Source of the DNA: a virus
Direction: 5' to 3' (one strand)
DNA length: 42,625 nucleotides
IMG/VR virus record: IMGVR_UViG_3300020202_000132
Span: 1-42,625 of that record
Program-made: the position numbers and the translations under genes
The notes under the pieces: generated by a model
Databases searched by the model: none
What the model was told of the DNA's origin: nothing
The model's input: the letters and a program-made list of their open reading frames with translations, nothing else
Shown here: positions 39,421 through 42,625 of the stretch, piece by piece
Layout of the letters: each line of letters starts with the position of its first letter
Position numbering within the stretch: position 1 is the stretch's first letter

Positions 39421-39501
39421 TTGTCGCTAGGGTTTGTCGTGGCCTCATTGCCTCCGACGCTCAGCATAATCGCACACCTAGGCCTTGCGCTCAAGGCATA
39501 G

Positions 39502-39513
39502 TTGTGGCCACAA
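39502..39513. promoter_or_regulatory. TTGTGGCCACAA operator
   Basis: A perfect 12-bp palindrome built from the same TTGTGG half-site as the boxes at 35.15-35.23 kb, between the leftward lipoprotein operon and the rightward gene at 39588. A ribbon-helix-helix protein from 35 kb probably binds here. Confidence 0.55.
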
Positions 39514-39587
39514 ATCGCCTAGTAGGCTGACTTATCCCTCCAAATCGCCCTTGCCTCCGCCCCCTAGGTGGTCATTAGCTACCGCTT

Positions 39588-40100
39588 ATGCCAAGGACTG
39601 AGCGCAAGACGGCCTCCGCGGAAAAGCTCCTCGAAAAGCTGCCGGACGCCATACTCAACGGGGCAAGCCCCCGCGCCGTCGCGATGGCCGAAGGTCTGAG
39701 TCAGAAGAATGCCTCCTCCCTCGCTGCCGCCATCGCAACCCCCATCGAGCAATTCAACGAGCGCTTGGCCGAGAAACTGGGCATCATCGCGGACGAATAC
39801 CTTGACGAGATACGCGCCCGCCGCTCGGAGATGCCCGCCGCCTCCCTCGGCTACACCTTTGCCGTGCTCGTGGACAAGCGCACCGCCCTCACCGGCCGCA
39901 CCAACCCCGCCGGAACCTCCGTCAACGTCCAAGTCAATAACAACGGCCTGCAAATGTCCAAAGAGGACCTGATGGACCTCCTCACCGGCAAACGCCGCCC
40001 CACCCACCCACAACCCATCGAAGAAGGGAACGAAAACGTCACTCCGCATGCTTGCACGTCCACCCTTTCCACGCACGCGCCCTGCCGTGCGCTACGTTGA
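39588..40100 (+). CDS. Possible terminase small subunit
   Basis: A 170-residue protein. The N-terminal part looks like a helix-turn-helix (AEKLLEKLPDAILNGASPRAVAMAEGLSQ). A helical middle follows, then FAVLVDKRTALTGRTNP, a phrase typical of small terminase or phage DNA-recognition proteins. The C-terminal tail overlaps the leftward gene by 62 bp. On the circle it lies about 5 kb before terL. Alternative: a general transcription regulator. Confidence 0.5.
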   Translation: MPRTERKTASAEKLLEKLPDAILNGASPRAVAMAEGLSQKNASSLAAAIATPIEQFNERLAEKLGIIADEYLDEIRARRSEMPAASLGYTFAVLVDKRTALTGRTNPAGTSVNVQVNNNGLQMSKEDLMDLLTGKRRPTHPQPIEEGNENVTPHACTSTLSTHAPCRALR

Positions 40101-40410
40101 GCAGCCCGGCCGTGGCATTACAGTATTCGCCGCCGGTGCCGCGTTTGCCGCCGGTTCGTTTCCAGAGCACGTCAGCCGCCGCAAAGAGGGCGCAGTGCGC
40201 TCGCACGAACTCGTAGAGGTTGGTTGCGGTGTAAGCGTCTCCGGTTGGAGACACGATGCGCCATGTGCGCGCGTGGACATTGCCTTCTCCGCGACCCGCA
40301 CGAAGGCTGCGCTTAGCGGCTTCGGTGGCTGCCGTCGGGTCGGTGTTGCGGACCGACAGGAGCCGTGCGCGTCGGGCAGCAGTGTCCTTATATGGTGCGC
40401 GCTTTGGCAT
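40039..40410 (-). CDS. Phage protein with NUMOD-like DNA-binding domain
   Basis: A 123-residue protein. The N-terminus is a basic helix (RAPYKDTAARRARLLS). The C-terminal part (TWRIVSPTGDAYTATNLYEFVRAHC ... WKGWTCK) matches the short domain found in homing endonucleases and many stand-alone phage proteins. No nuclease motif is present. Last gene of the leftward XRE operon. Confidence 0.65.
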   Translation of the reverse strand: MPKRAPYKDTAARRARLLSVRNTDPTAATEAAKRSLRAGRGEGNVHARTWRIVSPTGDAYTATNLYEFVRAHCALFAAADVLWKRTGGKRGTGGEYCNATAGLLNVAHGRARAWKGWTCKHAE

Positions 40411-40412
40411 GT

Positions 40413-40574
40413 TTATTGGCGATCATCGTCGGGATCATCCTTGTGCAGCCAAGCGCCGTATGCCGCTGCGATAACGGCAGCCGACAGGGCGCTGACGGCG
40501 ACCGTGGTGTATCCGAGCAGCATCGTTACGATGCCCAAAACAGAGGCTCCGATGACAAGGTGGCGCAGGCGCAT
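40413..40574 (-). CDS. Small membrane protein
   Basis: A 53-residue protein with two membrane segments (LVIGASVLGIVTMLL and AVSALSAAVIAAAYGAW) and an acidic tail (KDDPDDDRQ). It starts four bases after the XRE gene stop. Function unknown. Confidence 0.65.
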   Translation of the reverse strand: MRLRHLVIGASVLGIVTMLLGYTTVAVSALSAAVIAAAYGAWLHKDDPDDDRQ

Positions 40575-40578
40575 GGCG

Positions 40579-40824
40579 TCAGCGCCCGCGCAGGAGTTTG
40601 CCGAGCATGTTAAGCGCCTGAGCCGTGGGCATGCGCCCCTGCTCCCAGCCATTGACCGTGCGCTCGGACACGCCGAGCTGCTCGGCGAGCTGCGCCGCGG
40701 TGAGGTCCCCGAGCTTGGCGCGCGCGGCACGGATGCCGGGGGCATAGTCCATGAGCCTGCCCGCATCGTCGAGGATCACGGGCATGCCGTAGGAGCTGGC
40801 GGAGTGGTCGATTGTGATACGCAT
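40579..40824 (-). CDS. XRE-type repressor-like protein
   Basis: An 81-residue protein with a Cro/CI-type helix-turn-helix at residues 42-75 (LTAAQLAEQLGVSERTVNGWEQG). It lies in a leftward operon whose promoter region carries two CTGCGCA operators, so it probably regulates itself and the rightward gene. Small size suggests a Cro-like rather than full repressor role. Confidence 0.75.
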   Translation of the reverse strand: MRITIDHSASSYGMPVILDDAGRLMDYAPGIRAARAKLGDLTAAQLAEQLGVSERTVNGWEQGRMPTAQALNMLGKLLRGR

Positions 40825-40827
40825 AAA

Positions 40828-41187
40828 TTACTCCTCGACGCTGTAGGCCAGGGAGACGCTCTCACGATCCAGCACGACCGCACCGTCAGGAGTGCGGAAG
40901 CCGACGCACTCAAACCGCTGCCAGACGTCGCTGACAAACTGCGCGTCGTCCCATGCACCCGCACTCGTGACGATGTTGCGAGGGTTGACGAGCGCCGCGG
41001 CCTCATCGTGGCCGATGTTGTAATACTCGGCGGCAAACTCGATCACCGCCTCGGAGACCTCGGGCAACTCGGTGGCGAGCGTCCAGACATGCCGGCCGTA
41101 GTGCTCATTGCCGCGCTCCGCGAAAAGCATGACGTGCTTTGTCTCGGTCTTGCTCGTGCGGCGGTGAGTGAGGGTCGCTGTCGTCAT
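40828..41187 (-). CDS. Small acidic protein, first gene of XRE operon
   Basis: A 119-residue acidic protein (ELPEVSEAVIEFAAEYYNIGHDEAAALVNP). The ATG at 41187 is chosen because the longer start at 41286 would read through the operators. It ends three bases before the XRE gene. Possibly an antirepressor or partner; unknown. Confidence 0.65.
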   Translation of the reverse strand: MTTATLTHRRTSKTETKHVMLFAERGNEHYGRHVWTLATELPEVSEAVIEFAAEYYNIGHDEAAALVNPRNIVTSAGAWDDAQFVSDVWQRFECVGFRTPDGAVVLDRESVSLAYSVEE

Positions 41188-41197
41188 GCCCCCGAGA

Positions 41198-41248
41198 CTG
41201 CGCAACGCTGCGCAGTCGGTCAACAGCAAAGTGCGCAAATCTGCGAAG
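41198..41248. promoter_or_regulatory. Paired operators of the XRE system
   Basis: CTGCGCA-ACGC-TGCGCAG (41198-41215) is a perfect palindrome, and GTGCGCA-AATC-TGCGAAG (41231-41248) is a close second copy exactly 33 bp away, three helical turns. They lie between the leftward XRE operon and the rightward gene at 41276, as in lambda-like control regions. Confidence 0.7.
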
Positions 41249-41275
41249 CTGTCATCTCCTGAACGAATAAGTCCT

Positions 41276-42208
41276 ATGTCTACCATGGCTACAGTTACCG
41301 GGATAGCTCCCCAGCCAATTACCGGGCCTGGAATGGCTCACACCTCTACCACGGGCGTTGGGATGGCTCCTCGCAGGAAGCCCAGGAAATTGAGTACACC
41401 GCAGCTGGTGGAACGCCGTCGTTGGGCTAGGGGACTGCTTGCCCAAGGCCTCCGTGAGGAGGCTGTCCGATACCTCACTGAGCGTAAGCTAGGCCTGTGG
41501 GAACTGCCCGAGACTCATGCCTTCCCCCTCCCCAAGCGTAGGCGTAACAATGTGCATTATGTTAATTGCGCCACCCTGTCTCCCTCCCCTACCCTTCCGC
41601 CTCCTGACCTGGCTACCTCCACCACAGGGGGGGAGGGGGTTGCGCGTGTGCAGGGGGATGGTAATGCCATTCATCCCCCACCCCCTGGTGGAATTTTTCA
41701 GTCAGAAACGAACAACCCCTCCTACGACCCCTCCTACGACCCCTCCAAGGAGCCATCCTTCAAGGACAGATTGGAAGGGACTTGGGAGAAGGGGACGGCA
41801 ACGCCGGCCCTGCGGCAGCGGAGCTGGGTGGCGGAGGTGGGGATCGAGGAGCTGGCAGGGTTCGCGGAGAAGCCTAGGCCAATCGAATCCCAGCCCGTTG
41901 AGGAACCTATGCCTAGCGAGGCACCCCCTGAAGGTGAGAATGGCCTTAAAAGCCAAGGAAATGGGGTTCCTGAGGCGCCTGAAGCCTATGCCTCCTGGCC
42001 TGCCGAGTGCGAGGTGGAGGTGACGGGAACCTGCCCGAACAACCGTTTGCTGGTGTGCCGGGTGCTGGGAGGGGAGGGGCTGCCGGATGGGGGGCGGTGC
42101 AGCCTGTGGAAGGCGTGGGGGAGAACCTGGCCGGTGGGGGCTAGGCTAAGGGCGAGGATGGAAAGCGGCCCGCTGGGGCCGATCATCTATGAGCCCTTGG
42201 GGGACTAG
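41276..42208 (+). CDS. Large modular protein, unknown
   Basis: A 310-residue protein. The N-terminal basic domain (about 30-75, PQLVERRRWARGLLAQGLREEAVRYLTERKLGLWEL) is followed by a long Pro/Ser-rich disordered linker with PSYDPSYDPSKEPS. The small C-terminal domain (CEVEVTGTCPNNRLLVCRVLGG ... ARLRARMESG) resembles an OB-like barrel. It is transcribed rightward from the XRE control region, so it may be the phage's replication initiator, but no motif proves this. It meets the methyltransferase gene end to end with a 4-bp overlap. Confidence 0.6.
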   Translation: MSTMATVTGIAPQPITGPGMAHTSTTGVGMAPRRKPRKLSTPQLVERRRWARGLLAQGLREEAVRYLTERKLGLWELPETHAFPLPKRRRNNVHYVNCATLSPSPTLPPPDLATSTTGGEGVARVQGDGNAIHPPPPGGIFQSETNNPSYDPSYDPSKEPSFKDRLEGTWEKGTATPALRQRSWVAEVGIEELAGFAEKPRPIESQPVEEPMPSEAPPEGENGLKSQGNGVPEAPEAYASWPAECEVEVTGTCPNNRLLVCRVLGGEGLPDGGRCSLWKAWGRTWPVGARLRARMESGPLGPIIYEPLGD

Positions 42209-42625
42209 TTCAGGGCGTTCCGCCTGATGGCCTTCAGGACGCCCCTGCGGCCTTCCGACCCTTCGGTGGCTGCCTTGCTGTGGATGGCATAGCCTGCGCT
42301 CGTTAAAAGCGATTCCAGGGTGTCTGCATCGGCCTTCCGGTGCCATTCCAGCATCACAGCCGAGAACTGGCCCAGCCGCCCGGTCTCGTGCAGCCGCTTG
42401 AGGATGGCGGGCTCCGCCCCTTCGGTGTCGATTTTCAGGATGTCCCCAGCCGGCAGCGTGGCAGCATCGATGACCTCGATGGCACAGCCCTTGTCCAAGT
42501 GGTGCTCCTCCGAGCCATACACCGAGAACTCCCCGCGGTTGAACTTGCCGGGGAAGAGCATCAGCCGGTCCCGTTTGTCCATGACCCCGACGCGGTGAGG
42601 GATGGCGCGGTCCTTCGAGGGCAGC
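42205..42625 (-). CDS. FkbM-type methyltransferase, C-terminal part
   Basis: Remainder of the gene starting at 398 across the circular join. It contains DILKIDTEGAEPAIL, the typical FkbM motif, and the closing helices. In this copy the bases at the join read EEHHLDKGCA without a stop, so the closed gene encodes 224 residues. Confidence 0.85.
   Translation of the reverse strand, partial: LPSKDRAIPHRVGVMDKRDRLMLFPGKFNRGEFSVYGSEEHHLDKGCAIEVIDAATLPAGDILKIDTEGAEPAILKRLHETGRLGQFSAVMLEWHRKADADTLESLLTSAGYAIHSKAATEGSEGRRGVLKAIRRNALN

Noticed and set aside
41711-41750. Tandem TCCTACGACCCC repeat as an origin iteron
   Set aside because: Only two units, in frame, and explained by the PSYDPSYDPS linker of the protein.
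1-42625. Prophage with host flanks
   Set aside because: The ends overlap each other and a gene reads across the join, so no host DNA is visible.

Overview
The window is essentially one complete genome of a tailed, temperate double-stranded DNA phage, read as a linear contig that closes on itself. Bases 20-144 are repeated exactly at 42501-42625, giving a circle of 42,481 bp, and an FkbM-type methyltransferase gene is split across the join. The host is probably Gram-negative: there are two lipoprotein-like genes and a glycosyltransferase/methyltransferase pair of the kind that modifies surface glycans. Its identity cannot be read from the sequence. I recognise no tape measure, tail tube or sheath gene, so a short-tailed virion is likely.

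Layout. 1-1.4 kb (minus): glycan-modifying genes. 1.56-21.5 kb (plus): packaging and structural block, with terminase large subunit, portal, scaffold, major capsid protein (SU10-type fold family), head decoration and neck proteins, a fibre-like protein, a seven-repeat propeller protein, three probable ejection proteins and a small holin-like protein. 21.6-28.3 kb (minus): early region with RuvC-like resolvase, AAA+ helicase loader, SSB-like protein and many small genes. 28.4-29.5 kb (plus): the phage's own tyrosine integrase. 29.4-35.1 kb (minus): small genes, a second tyrosine recombinase and more small genes. 35.25-37.1 kb (plus): ribbon-helix-helix regulators and other small genes. 37.1-37.96 kb: gene-free, hairpin-dense stretch. 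38-42.6 kb: small genes, candidate terminase small subunit, XRE-type control region and an unknown 310-residue protein.

The most striking feature is an integron-like system inside the phage. The second recombinase (31806-32831) carries the catalytic residues and the extra internal segment that distinguish integron integrases (IntI) from other tyrosine recombinases. On the same strand, small genes are separated by 89-107 bp imperfect palindromes with the architecture of attC sites: 7-bp outer core boxes (GTTAGNC or GTTCGGC and complements), inner arms of 11-13 bp, and in four of seven sites one unpaired base in the stem. Several genes have their TAA stop codon inside the first core box. Seven full attC-like sites, three reduced ones and three copies of a roughly 45-bp element form three clusters (22.6-26 kb, 32.9-34.8 kb, 38-38.4 kb). 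Downstream of the integrase, ten further gene junctions carry the heptamer GAACGAA.

The second notable feature is about 700 bp at 37.24-37.94 kb with no convincing gene but many strong hairpins. They include a long stem present in two diverged copies that share an internal U-U mismatch. This looks like a large structured non-coding RNA. Control appears to rest on ribbon-helix-helix proteins with TTGTGG/TTGTGGCCACAA operators at 35.2 and 39.5 kb, and on an XRE protein with two spaced CTGCGCA palindromes at 41.2 kb. Many genuine genes are shorter than 60 codons and were found by reading the gaps; starts were chosen from overlaps and Shine-Dalgarno sequences.
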